Positions 35,560 through 43,794 are shown, numbered from the stretch's first letter. The stretch: 64,000 nucleotides of DNA from an uncultured Methylococcaceae bacterium (GCA_903934875.1 CAIZPP010000277.1:1-64000), one strand, 5' to 3'. Notes: generated from the sequence alone by a model not told the origin. Numbers and translations: made by a program.

Positions 35560-36933
35560 TCAAGCGCCCCGATTGGTCCTTAGCAAATCGGCATACCATT
35601 TTGCTGAAGCTTTTGGTGTGCGCTTCTGCGTGTCAAAATCCACGCGTACGATGCCGAAGCGGTTTTCATAGCCGGCCCCCCATTCAAAATTATCCAACAA
35701 AGACCAGACAAAATAACCCCGCACGTCGCACCCTTCTTGGTAGGCCTCGGCCATCTGTTGCAGATAGAGACTCAGATAATTGATCCTGTGGTCATCCTGC
35801 ACAAAGCCGGTCCCGTCCGGCTTTTCTTGGTTGGAGCCACAGCCGTTTTCAGTGACGTAAACAGGCAATTTGTAACGGCGGGTAATTTCCAATAATTCAT
35901 ATTTGAACGCTTCGGGGACTATGGACCAGTTGATTTCCGTGTGCGCCATGTCGTCAGGGAAGGCCCCCATGTGAAATCCGAGAGAGCTGTTCGGTTCCAC
36001 TTTTGCCCACATCGGACCGTAATGGTTCAGGCCGAACCAATCCAAGGGGCGGCAGATCTTGCTCAAGTCTCCGGTATGCATGAAAGGTTCTATCTCCTGG
36101 GCAACCGTTTCCGGGTAGTAGCCAAGGATTTGCGGGTCGGGGAATATCTTGTTCCAATGGGCATCCATGGGTTCGACTGCGGCTTGATGGGCAGGGTCGT
36201 AGCGTTCTGGATAAACCACCTGCCGGTTGTGGACTACTCCCACGCAGGCATCCTGTACGGCATCGCGGAGCACATCAATGGCCGCGCCATGAGCTAGGTT
36301 TTCATGGTGTACCACACGGAAATATCCTGCGCGGTCGGTGGCGCTGGGCGGGCTCCAACCCCATAGATAACCGAAAAGGGTAAACACATTCTGTTCGTTG
36401 AAGGTGGCCCAGTGCTTCACCCGGTCACCGTAACGTCGGGCGGCTAGCATGGCGTAGTCGGCGAACCAGCCTACGCTGTCGCGATTTGACCACCCGCCTA
36501 AGTCTTGCAACAATTGGGGGAAATCCCAGTGGAACAGACAAATCCAAGGTTCGATGCCGGCCTGAAGTAATTGGTCGATGAGCTTGTCGTAAAAGTCCAA
36601 CCCTTTTTGGTTTACCGCCCCGCGGCCCCGCGGCAATAGGCGGGACCATGAAAGGGAAAACCGATAGGCTTGAAGACCCAAATCGGACATGATTTGTATG
36701 TCTTGCGGGTAGCGATGGTAATGGTCGCAGGCCACATCGCCTGTGTCTTCGTTGTTGACCCTTCCCTTCAGTTTGCAATGGGTGTCCCAGATGCTGGGCG
36801 CGCGTCCGTCCTCGCTGGCGGCACCTTCAATTTGATAGCTAGAAGTCGACGCCCCCCATAGAAAGCCCGAGGGCAAGGCCAATTTTGCTGCTGGCAATGG
36901 TGCGGAATGTAAGGTGCCCATACTGACTCCCAC
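35560..36933 (-). CDS. GH1 beta-glucosidase
   Basis: 457 residues, full-length GH1. The N-terminal signature FLWGASTSSYQIEGAASEDGR is clear; the nucleophile lies in VYVTENG and the acid/base glutamate in ATFNEQNVF. The residue after the acid/base Glu is Gln where the family nearly always has Pro (NEP). No signal peptide, so a cytoplasmic enzyme releasing glucose from oligosaccharides or glycosides. The start could also be ATG 36921. Stands alone on the minus strand. Confidence 0.9.
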   Translation of the reverse strand: MGVSMGTLHSAPLPAAKLALPSGFLWGASTSSYQIEGAASEDGRAPSIWDTHCKLKGRVNNEDTGDVACDHYHRYPQDIQIMSDLGLQAYRFSLSWSRLLPRGRGAVNQKGLDFYDKLIDQLLQAGIEPWICLFHWDFPQLLQDLGGWSNRDSVGWFADYAMLAARRYGDRVKHWATFNEQNVFTLFGYLWGWSPPSATDRAGYFRVVHHENLAHGAAIDVLRDAVQDACVGVVHNRQVVYPERYDPAHQAAVEPMDAHWNKIFPDPQILGYYPETVAQEIEPFMHTGDLSKICRPLDWFGLNHYGPMWAKVEPNSSLGFHMGAFPDDMAHTEINWSIVPEAFKYELLEITRRYKLPVYVTENGCGSNQEKPDGTGFVQDDHRINYLSLYLQQMAEAYQEGCDVRGYFVWSLLDNFEWGAGYENRFGIVRVDFDTQKRTPKASAKWYADLLRTNRGA

Positions 36934-37090
36934 AGAATAGTAGTTATATTTATAGTTTGGAAGGCATTAAAATAACATGAGCCACAGCAAAAGCGAATCA
37001 CGGACTGAATCATTATGGCAACTAGTGTTTCCCGGCAACACGGAACGGGGCTAAACTGTATGAAACCTTCCCTGCAGGCGAGCAAGCTTG

Positions 37091-37636
37091 ATGAAAAAAT
37101 TGATTCTAATACGACACGCCAAATCGAGTTGGGACGATCCCACGCTAAATGACCGGGACCGGCCGCTTAACAAACGTGGAAAGAAGGACGCGCCTGCCAT
37201 GGGCCTTTTGCTGAAAGAAAACGGCTTGCTTCCCGATCTGATGGTTACCAGTCCGGCCAAGCGGGCTTTGAGGACAGCGAAAATGATCGCGGATACAATC
37301 GATTATCCGAAAAACCGGATCGAAGTCCGCGAGGATATTTACGAGCAAGGCATGAATGCCTTGATTGAACTCATCGGCGAATTAGACGATGGTCTGGAAA
37401 GTGTTTTTCTTATCGGACATAACCCGGATTTGACTGATTTGGCCAACCGTCTTACTGGCGCGGGCATCCACAACATGCCTACGTGCAGCATTGTTTCGGT
37501 CGAGTTTCCCTTGTCCAATTGGAGGGACTGTACATTCAAAGGTGGTCGACTTGGACTGTTTAAGCGGCCGGCCAAACCCAATTCTGGCACCCGACACGAC
37601 GAAGAATGGCAAGATGCCGATATTATCGGCACTTAA
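37091..37636 (+). CDS. sixA: Phosphohistidine phosphatase SixA-like
   Basis: 181 residues from ATG 37091; a TTG three bases earlier is less likely. Histidine phosphatase motif LIRHAKSSW near the N-terminus, LTSPAKRALRTA-like second motif and FLIGHNPDLTDLA with the second catalytic histidine. SixA-type proteins dephosphorylate phosphohistidine in phosphorelays or the nitrogen PTS. Length fits the family. It ends just before a MITE terminus that precedes gspE. Confidence 0.88.
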   Translation: MKKLILIRHAKSSWDDPTLNDRDRPLNKRGKKDAPAMGLLLKENGLLPDLMVTSPAKRALRTAKMIADTIDYPKNRIEVREDIYEQGMNALIELIGELDDGLESVFLIGHNPDLTDLANRLTGAGIHNMPTCSIVSVEFPLSNWRDCTFKGGRLGLFKRPAKPNSGTRHDEEWQDADIIGT

Positions 37637-37638
37637 GA

Positions 37639-37663
37639 TACAGCGTTTTCAACATCAAAAGGA
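37639..37663 (+). repeat. Solo type-B MITE terminus in the gspE leader
   Basis: TACAGCGTTTTCAACATCAA followed by AAGGA matches the left end of type-B MITEs. Its last bases form part of the AAAAGGA ribosome-binding site nine bases before the gspE start codon. The remainder of the element is missing. Confidence 0.65.
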
Positions 37664-37671
37664 ACCCGTTC

Positions 37672-39420
37672 ATGGACACTCAAACAACTTCTGTTGCCCC
37701 AAGTCAGGCCAAGGTTAGTGAAACGCCCGTCGATTGCTACGGTCAATTTGCCGATTGCTTGGTGCGCAAGGGCAAAGTGCGTGAAGCCGAGATCAATCGT
37801 GCCCGCCGCCTAGCCGTGCAAACCGATGACCAGACTCTGCCCGCTTTATTGATGAAATTGGGAATAGTATCCGAGCGCGACATAGCGGAATCATTGGCCG
37901 AAGTTAGCTGTCTCCCGCTGATTGGTACGAACGACTATCCCGAAACCTCCCCATTGCCAGAGTCGGTGGCGACTCGTTTCCTCAAAGAGAATCGCATCGT
38001 AGGCATTGCTGCCCATGAGGATGCCTTTGAGGTGGCAATTGCCGATCCCATGGAGCAGCATCTATTGGACTCGCTTACCTTGGCCTGTGAGAAAGCGGTA
38101 CGCGCCAAGGTTGGCCTTCCCTCGGAGATCGAGCGTGCGCTTGAGCATCAACTGGGCGCGGGTAAAACCCTAATGGGACAGTTGGTGGACAATTTCGGTG
38201 GCGAGGATGAGGTCAACGAGGCCGACGTTGAGCACCTTAAAGACTTGGCCTCTGAGGCCCCGGTTATCCGCATGGTAAACCTCATCATGCAGCGGGCGGT
38301 CGAATCCCGTGCATCGGATATCCATGTCGAGCCTTTCGAGGAGCGCTTGAAAGTCCGCTTTCGTGTGGACGGTGTGCTGAAGGAAGTGGAGGCACCACCC
38401 GTGCGTTCAACCGCTGCCGTGATCTCGCGCATCAAGATCATGGCCAAGCTAAACATTGCCGAACGCCGGCTGCCCCAGGATGGTCGCATCAAACTCCAAG
38501 TGGTCGGCAAAGAATTGGATTTGCGCGTATCCACCGTGCCCACCATGTTCGGCGAAAGCGTGGTCATCCGTCTACTGCACAAGGAAAGCATCAAGTTCGA
38601 CTTTGCCTCCTTAGGGTTCGAGGGGGCTGCTCTGGATAAGTTTCTGGAAGTGTTGGCCTTGCCCCACGGCATCATCCTGATCACCGGCCCCACCGGCAGC
38701 GGCAAATCCACCACGCTCTATACCGCCTTGCACAAGATCAACACGCCCGAGCGTAAGATTATCACTGTGGAAGACCCGGTGGAATACCAGCTCGAAGGGG
38801 TCAATCAGATTCAAACCAAGGCTCAAATCGGCCTGACCTTCGCTTCCGCGTTGCGCTCTATCGTGCGCCAAGACCCGGATGTGATTATGATCGGCGAAAT
38901 GCGCGATTTGGAAACCGCCCGCATTGCCGTACAATCCGCGCTTACTGGACATTTGGTGCTGTCCACCCTGCACACCAACGATGCGGCCGGCGGCGTGACC
39001 CGGTTGCTGGACATGGGTTTGGAGGATTATTTGATTACCTCCACCGTCAACGGCATCCTCGGCCAACGCTTGGTGCGCAGGCTGTGCCCGCATTGCCATG
39101 AGACCTATCCGGCCCTGCCCGAAGTGGTGGCCGAGTTGAAACTGCGCCGTTTCCAGCCTAGGGGTGAGGTGATGCTCCCGCGTCCGGTCGGCTGCGAATT
39201 GTGCGATGGGCTGGGTTACAAAGGCCGTCTGTCAATCCAAGAGTTTTTGGTCATGAGCGATGACATTCGCCGTTTGGTCATGACCCACGCGCAGGCCCGC
39301 ATCATTGAGGAGCAGGCATTGAAGGAGGGCATGAATACCATGTATGAGGACGGTTTGCGCAAAGCGGTGGCGGGGATGACGACGATTGAGGAAGTGTTGA
39401 GGGTGACTTCGGATAATTAA
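37672..39420 (+). CDS. gspE: Type II secretion ATPase GspE
   Basis: 582 residues from ATG 37672 with AAGGA upstream. The N-terminal GspE_N domain (about 20-170) binds GspL. Then the ATPase: GPTGSGKSTT Walker A (Lys345), the Asp box ITVEDPVEYQLEG, Walker B DPDVIMIGEMRD and the His box TGHLVLSTLHTNDA. Near the C-terminus is the zinc-binding pair CPHCHE ... CELCDGLGYKG. Powers pseudopilus assembly at the inner membrane. It starts the gsp operon here, but a MITE joined to its stop codon and a defence-like cassette separate it from gspF. Confidence 0.95.
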   Translation: MDTQTTSVAPSQAKVSETPVDCYGQFADCLVRKGKVREAEINRARRLAVQTDDQTLPALLMKLGIVSERDIAESLAEVSCLPLIGTNDYPETSPLPESVATRFLKENRIVGIAAHEDAFEVAIADPMEQHLLDSLTLACEKAVRAKVGLPSEIERALEHQLGAGKTLMGQLVDNFGGEDEVNEADVEHLKDLASEAPVIRMVNLIMQRAVESRASDIHVEPFEERLKVRFRVDGVLKEVEAPPVRSTAAVISRIKIMAKLNIAERRLPQDGRIKLQVVGKELDLRVSTVPTMFGESVVIRLLHKESIKFDFASLGFEGAALDKFLEVLALPHGIILITGPTGSGKSTTLYTALHKINTPERKIITVEDPVEYQLEGVNQIQTKAQIGLTFASALRSIVRQDPDVIMIGEMRDLETARIAVQSALTGHLVLSTLHTNDAAGGVTRLLDMGLEDYLITSTVNGILGQRLVRRLCPHCHETYPALPEVVAELKLRRFQPRGEVMLPRPVGCELCDGLGYKGRLSIQEFLVMSDDIRRLVMTHAQARIIEEQALKEGMNTMYEDGLRKAVAGMTTIEEVLRVTSDN

Positions 39421-39541
39421 TACAGCGTTTTCGACATCAAAGAGTTACTTGAAGGTTTTATTATAACACAGGTTATTCGGTTAACCTGAAGGGTTAATTG
39501 AACGTCTGTTTTAGGTATATTATTAAGATTAAAACGCTGTA
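39421..39541 (+). mobile_element. Type-B MITE joined to the gspE stop codon
   Basis: Begins TACAGCGTTTTCGACATC directly after the TAA of gspE and ends AAAACGCTGTA at 39541 (121 bp, TA at both edges). The interior (AGAGTTACTTGA, GGTTAACCTGAAGGG, TTAGGTATATTATTAAG) is a diverged version of the copy at 41826. The two are in direct orientation and bracket the toxin-antitoxin and ATPase-nuclease cassette. Confidence 0.85.
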
Positions 39542-39560
39542 ACCTAGGAGTCAAAACCTT

Positions 39561-39806
39561 ATGCAAAACATCCATGCCGACGCTGCTGTATCATTGGCTG
39601 AACTTGGAAAAAACCCGGTAGCCGTTCTCGAACAATCTGAGGGCGAACCAGTCGCCATTCTCGACGATGGACACGCGGCAGCTTATCTTTTGTCTGCGGA
39701 ATATTACGAAAAACTGCTTGATGCCTTAGACGATTTGGCACTCGCCGAAATAGTCCAGCAACGGCAAGGCCAAGAGCGCATTAAGGTCGATATTAATGAT
39801 CTATAA
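39561..39806 (+). CDS. Phd/YefM-family antitoxin
   Basis: 81 residues. ADAAVSLAELGKNPVAVLEQ and EPVAILDDGHAAAYLLSAEYYEKL are characteristic of the Phd/YefM fold; the acidic C-terminal half normally binds the toxin. CTAGGAG lies 15 bases upstream. It overlaps the toxin start by 11 nt in the usual coupled arrangement, but the toxin is truncated, so it is now an orphan. It may still autoregulate through DNA binding. Confidence 0.85.
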   Translation: MQNIHADAAVSLAELGKNPVAVLEQSEGEPVAILDDGHAAAYLLSAEYYEKLLDALDDLALAEIVQQRQGQERIKVDINDL

Positions 39807-39894
39807 GCTTGAGTTTCTTAGGGAAGCTTCAAAGGAATTGGAAGAATCAATGGAAACTCAATTTAGTAAAGAAAGACAATTTAAGGACTATTAG
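39796..39894 (+). pseudogene. Truncated RelE/ParE-family toxin
   Basis: ATG 39796 inside the antitoxin's end opens MIYKLEFLREASKEL, the standard beginning of RelE-type toxins (about 85-95 residues). After ~18 residues the sequence no longer fits the family and stops at residue 32. The catalytic C-terminal strands are missing, so it is inactive. Confidence 0.75.
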
Positions 39895-39899
39895 TTAAC

Positions 39900-41027
39900 A
39901 TGCTAAAATCAGTAAAATTCGAAAACTTTACAGTTTTACCTTCTGCACATTTCGATTTTTCCACTGGCATCAATGCATTCGTAGGGGAAAATGGTACAGG
40001 CAAAACACATTTGCTTAAAGCCGCATATTGCCTTAATCATGCGTTTTCAGCTTTAAAATCTAAGCCATTTTATTTCACTAAAAACCGAACAGACGTTTAT
40101 TTTGAAGAGAGGTTAATTAGCCTGTTTCAAACAGATAAACTGATCAATTTAATTCGTCGGGGCAAATCGGAGTCTCGTATAGAAGCCAAAATTGATGCAT
40201 TTTTACCAACATTAAGTTCCGACGGGGATAAATTTAATTTTAAAGAATTCCCTTTTGGTAAAAAAACTAGAGAACTATTTTGGGAACTATTAATTAAAGA
40301 TGATGGAGTAATCGAAATTGCGACTAACGCTGAAATGATTCAAGGATATCAATTGAAATCGACATTCATACCAAGCAAGGAGATAGTCTCTTTTTATGAA
40401 GGTCTTGCAGGTTTGTTGGAACGGTATGAAATCAAGCTTGATGCTACTTATCGAGACCTTCTTCCTAAGATAAACTCACCGGAATTAATTAAACTACCCG
40501 ATTGGTTTGAAGATATTTTTGCGGAAATAGAAGATGATTTAGGGGTAATGAAGCTGGAAAACTCAAGGCTATTGTTTGTGGGTAGAAATGAAGTTAAAAC
40601 CGAAGCACCTATGATGGCTGAAGGCTTTCGCAAATTGGCCCTTTTGATGTATCTGGTTCGCCATGGAGAAATTGAAGAAAGAGGGGGGGCGATTTTTTGG
40701 GATGAGCCGGAAGCCAATCTCAACCCTAGGCTGATAGCTAAGCTGGCAAAAATCTTAGTTGACCTTGCCAGTCATGGTATTCAAGTGAACATTGCAACGC
40801 ACAGCTTATTTTTACTGAAAGAAATCGATTTACAGTTAAAGATGGCTACCCTAAAGCGAAAAGTGCCTGCAAAGTTTTTCGCATTGGCCGATGACGGTAA
40901 TGGAGTGCAAGTTAGTGAAGGTGATAGCTTAGAGGAAATCGAACCGATTGTTGCATTAGACATGGAAATCGATCAGGCGGATCGGTATAACAACTGGCTT
41001 TACCGGACAGCAGAAAAAAATGGCTGA
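39900..41027 (+). CDS. AAA ATPase of a three-gene defence-like cassette (AAA_21/RecF-like)
   Basis: 375 residues. SMC/RecF-type N-terminus (MLKSVKFENFTVLPSAHFDF), Walker A GENGTGKT (29-36), a helical insertion of ~200 residues, a degenerate signature region (MMAEGFRKLALLMYL), Walker B AIFWDEPEANLNP (~264-276) and a switch histidine in NIATHSLFLLKE. Such ATPases power OLD, Gabija and similar nuclease systems. It overlaps the nuclease gene by 8 nt. The sequence is notably AT-rich against the gsp genes on both sides, consistent with acquisition. Weak ribosome-binding site (AAGGA at 39882). Assignment to a named defence system is not possible by eye. Confidence 0.8.
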   Translation: MLKSVKFENFTVLPSAHFDFSTGINAFVGENGTGKTHLLKAAYCLNHAFSALKSKPFYFTKNRTDVYFEERLISLFQTDKLINLIRRGKSESRIEAKIDAFLPTLSSDGDKFNFKEFPFGKKTRELFWELLIKDDGVIEIATNAEMIQGYQLKSTFIPSKEIVSFYEGLAGLLERYEIKLDATYRDLLPKINSPELIKLPDWFEDIFAEIEDDLGVMKLENSRLLFVGRNEVKTEAPMMAEGFRKLALLMYLVRHGEIEERGGAIFWDEPEANLNPRLIAKLAKILVDLASHGIQVNIATHSLFLLKEIDLQLKMATLKRKVPAKFFALADDGNGVQVSEGDSLEEIEPIVALDMEIDQADRYNNWLYRTAEKNG

Positions 41028-41544
41028 TCCCATGTGTAAAATAACTGAAGGAAGGCTTGAATTTATTTTTCCTGATGACTGGCAGGTTGAGAAATTAGAT
41101 GACACACCATTTTACCGCAAGCATTTCCAGGGTTTTGCTGATAGCAAGAGTGTCGATATTGTGTCATTTAAACCTGACGGCGAAGAGTTATGGCTGCTTG
41201 AGGTTAAGGATTATCGTATAAATCCACGCACTAAAACCTTGGACTTATTTCTAGAGATTGCCTTAAAGGTTCGCGACACTTTGGCTTTATTGTATTTGGC
41301 AAAAAGCAAGCCTGAAATATCGATCTACGGATTCGCCGGTGAAGCGGTGGCAAAAACGACAATCCGTGTAGTGCTGCATCTGGAGCAGCCTGCCAATCCT
41401 TCTAGGCTTTACCCACTTATCGTGGACCGTGACAATGCGCGGATAAAACTAGCGCAAACCGTGCGTGTGGTTGACCCCCACGCTCTATTTTGCGAAATGT
41501 CGGCCATGCCGCCAAACTGTCAATGGCAAGTTATCCTCGCATGA
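41020..41544 (+). CDS. PD-(D/E)XK-like nuclease partner of the ATPase
   Basis: 174 residues, translationally coupled to the ATPase (8-nt overlap). The sequence SVDIVSFKPDGEELWLLEVKDYR shows the restriction-endonuclease core: Asp46, then Glu61-x-Lys63 on the next strand. The remaining strands and helices fit the fold. No DNA-recognition domain is visible. I infer a nuclease effector driven by the upstream ATPase. Its stop overlaps the DUF2442 start as ATGA. Confidence 0.65.
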   Translation: MADPMCKITEGRLEFIFPDDWQVEKLDDTPFYRKHFQGFADSKSVDIVSFKPDGEELWLLEVKDYRINPRTKTLDLFLEIALKVRDTLALLYLAKSKPEISIYGFAGEAVAKTTIRVVLHLEQPANPSRLYPLIVDRDNARIKLAQTVRVVDPHALFCEMSAMPPNCQWQVILA

Positions 41545-41822
41545 ACACTGTATTTAATATCTACGAACCCCGCGTACTGAACATTGATATGACCAATGAC
41601 GAAATCATTGCGCATCTTATGGATGGGCGAACTATCTCTGTTCCATTGGTGTGGTCTTGGCGTTTGTCTGAAGCCACTCCACAACAAAGGCAGAATTTTG
41701 AAATACTGGGGGATGGGCAAGGAGTTCATTGGCCTGACATTGATGAGGACATTAGCGTCGAAGGAATGCTTTATGGCTCTCCTGCCCGCCGACCCGGCAA
41801 GCTGTCGAAACAGGCTGCGTAA
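41541..41822 (+). CDS. DUF2442 protein, third gene of the cassette
   Basis: 93 residues from ATG 41541, which overlaps the nuclease stop by 4 nt. It has the DUF2442 pattern: DEIIAHLMDGRTISVPLVWSWRLSEATPQQR followed by GQGVHWPDIDEDISVEGML. The family is small, DNA-binding-like and often paired with DUF4160 in toxin-antitoxin-like modules. Here it may be a regulator or antitoxin-like component of the ATPase-nuclease pair; that is inference from the overlap. A type-B MITE begins three bases after its stop. Confidence 0.78.
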   Translation: MNTVFNIYEPRVLNIDMTNDEIIAHLMDGRTISVPLVWSWRLSEATPQQRQNFEILGDGQGVHWPDIDEDISVEGMLYGSPARRPGKLSKQAA

Positions 41823-41825
41823 TAT

Positions 41826-42278
41826 TACAGCATTTTCAGCATCAAAGAGTTACTTGATAGCTGGAATGAAAGGGCAAGATATTCAGTTAACTTGAAACGT
41901 GAGCTGAATATCATTTATTAGGTATATTTTAAAGATGAAAACGCTGTACATAAAGATATTCTCATGCTTCACATACCATTTTTAAAAAAGTATGCCAACC
42001 AATCATTTAAACGCGTATAATAATGCACTAATGGGCTTCCCTCAACGCGCTAACGCGCAATAGGCGTGAGCCATAGTTCCGACAAGATAATTTTGTTGCT
42101 CGACAAAAAACAGTCTATATGCCACTGCATCGCTAGGAGTCCCGATTTGCATTTATGTACAGCGTATTTTCTTAACAAAGAAAATAATAAAGGACACTTA
42201 ATCAAACCATCCTGTGTGTATGTGCTTTGCAAAATGATATAACCCAATAAGTAACTCTTCGATATTAAAAAAGCTGTA
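41826..42278 (+). repeat. Composite repeat unit: MITE-B (41826-41948), spacer, MITE-A (42158-42278)
   Basis: Inverted copy of 33348-33824. MITE-B starts TTACAGCATTTTCAGCATC and ends GATGAAAACGCTGTA. The ~209-bp spacer carries AACCAATCATTTAAACGCG and CGCTAGGAGTCCCGATTTGC. MITE-A ends AAAAAAGCTGTA only two bases before the gspF start codon. Together with the other copy it could recombine to invert the ~8 kb between them. Confidence 0.85.
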
Positions 42279-42280
42279 AT

Positions 42281-43498
42281 ATGCCTCTCTATTTCTACAA
42301 AGCCGTCAACCGCGACGGCGAAACCGAAGAATCCGAACGCCAAGCCACCGACGAGGCCGCTTTGCTGCTTGCCTTGCAACGGGAAGGGCTGTTGCCGATC
42401 AAAATCACCTTGGCATCAAGCAAGCCGCTGGCCTGGCTGCGTTTCGGGGCCAGAAAGTCCAGCGTGTCGCGCAAGGATATCGCTTTATTCACCCATGAAT
42501 TGCTGACGCTGCTGCAATCGGGCCTGCCGCTGGACCGGGCCTTGGTCGTATTGCTGGAGTTGACGGAGTCGCAACCGGCCGTCAACGCCATGATAGGCAA
42601 GGTGCTGGAGGCCGTTAAAGGCGGTGCGCAGTTTTCCGGTGCGTTGGAGCAACAAACGGGCGTATTCTCGCGCTTCTACTTGAACCTGATCCGTGCGGGC
42701 GAGGCGGGCGGGGCGCTGGAACAGGTGCTGGAACGGCTGGCCGATTATCTGGACCGTTCGCAGGAGTTGCGCGAAACCGTCAGCACGGCGATGATCTACC
42801 CGGCCATCCTTGTGACCATGTCGGCGGCTTCCTTGCTGTTGCTGTTGACTTTCGTTGTGCCCCAATTCACCGAGATGTTCGAGAGCGCGGGGAAGGAGTT
42901 GCCTGTCCCCACGCAAATCGTGGTGGGCGTGGCCCAGGGCTTGCGCGACTATTGGTGGGCCTTGCCCTTGCTGTTCATGGCCGTCACCAGTTATTTCCGT
43001 TACCAAATGGCCGACCGCGACCGTCGTTATGTGTGGGATCGCCGTCTGATCCATATGCCATTGGTCGGGGATTTGATCAGAAAGATTGCGGTGGCGAATT
43101 TCAGCCGCACTTTGGCGACCCTGTTAGGCAACGGAGTCACCTTATTGACCGCGCTGACCATCGTCAAGGACACCGTGACCAACCTGGTGGTGGCTGAAAA
43201 AATCGATCTGGCGGTGGAAAGCTTGAAACAAGGCGGAGGATTGAGCGGGCCTTTGATAGAATCCGGCCTGTTTCCCACGTTGGCGATCCAGATGATCAAA
43301 CTGGGTGAGGAGTCCGGCCATTTGGACCAAATGCTGGACCGGGTCGCCACGACTTACGACAAGGAAGTCAAAACCGCCGTCACGCGCATGTTGGCCCTGT
43401 TGGAACCTGCGCTGATTGTCGGGCTAGGCATCCTAATTGCTGGTATTATCATATCCATTTTGATGGCAATTTTGAGCGTCAATGACTTGGCCTTCTAA
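42281..43498 (+). CDS. gspF: Type II secretion inner-membrane platform protein GspF
   Basis: 405 residues. N-terminal MPLYFYKAVNRDGE, two GspF repeats (KDIALFTHELLTLLQSGLPLDRAL and NFSRTLATLLGNGVTLLTAL), and three hydrophobic segments (about 170-195, 220-240, 375-400). It forms the cytoplasmic-membrane hub that meets the GspE ATPase. The start codon lies two bases after a type-A MITE, so any ribosome-binding site must be within MITE sequence and no clear SD is visible there. Its TAA stop is within the 7-bp target duplication of the next MITE. Confidence 0.93.
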   Translation: MPLYFYKAVNRDGETEESERQATDEAALLLALQREGLLPIKITLASSKPLAWLRFGARKSSVSRKDIALFTHELLTLLQSGLPLDRALVVLLELTESQPAVNAMIGKVLEAVKGGAQFSGALEQQTGVFSRFYLNLIRAGEAGGALEQVLERLADYLDRSQELRETVSTAMIYPAILVTMSAASLLLLLTFVVPQFTEMFESAGKELPVPTQIVVGVAQGLRDYWWALPLLFMAVTSYFRYQMADRDRRYVWDRRLIHMPLVGDLIRKIAVANFSRTLATLLGNGVTLLTALTIVKDTVTNLVVAEKIDLAVESLKQGGGLSGPLIESGLFPTLAIQMIKLGEESGHLDQMLDRVATTYDKEVKTAVTRMLALLEPALIVGLGILIAGIIISILMAILSVNDLAF

Positions 43499-43502
43499 CT
43501 AA

Positions 43503-43640
43503 CTGACGTTACGCAGTCATCGCTAGAGGATGGCAACTTGTGGAGTGCGGCGACTCGTCGCCGCTGGACGCAAAAGGCGGCGACGAGTCGCCGCACTCCT
43601 CAACATCCGGGCTACAGCCTACACGGTTGCGTAACATCAG
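43503..43640. mobile_element. Type-C MITE with 7-bp target duplication
   Basis: 138 bp bounded by CTGACGTTACGCA and TGCGTAACATCAG, flanked on both sides by TAACTAA (43496-43502 and 43641-43647). The interior holds an inverted repeat on GCGGCGACTCGTCGCCGC / GGCGACGAGTCGCCGC. The left duplication includes the gspF stop codon. Confidence 0.82.
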
Positions 43641-43708
43641 TAACTAAAAGTAAAGTGTAAATGGGCAAAGCCCACCAAGACGTACCCATCTTTTTGTCGA
43701 CGCGGTTT

Positions 43709-43738
43709 GATGGGCGAAGGCGTAGGCCTTTGCCCATC
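43709..43738. repeat. Small palindromic repeat
   Basis: GATGGGCGAAGGC and GCCTTTGCCCATC form a near-perfect hairpin; a related ATGGGCAAAGCCCA lies at 43661-43674. It sits in the gene-free stretch between gspF and gspG with two MITEs. Confidence 0.55.
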
Positions 43739-43794
43739 CTACTAATCAACCATTTTTCGTGTGAAATGGCAGCAGAAGTCATGTGCGGTCGCTA

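Noticed and set aside
38148-38714. 188-residue minus-strand ORF in gspE
   Set aside because: Antisense to the conserved ATPase core; no independent support.
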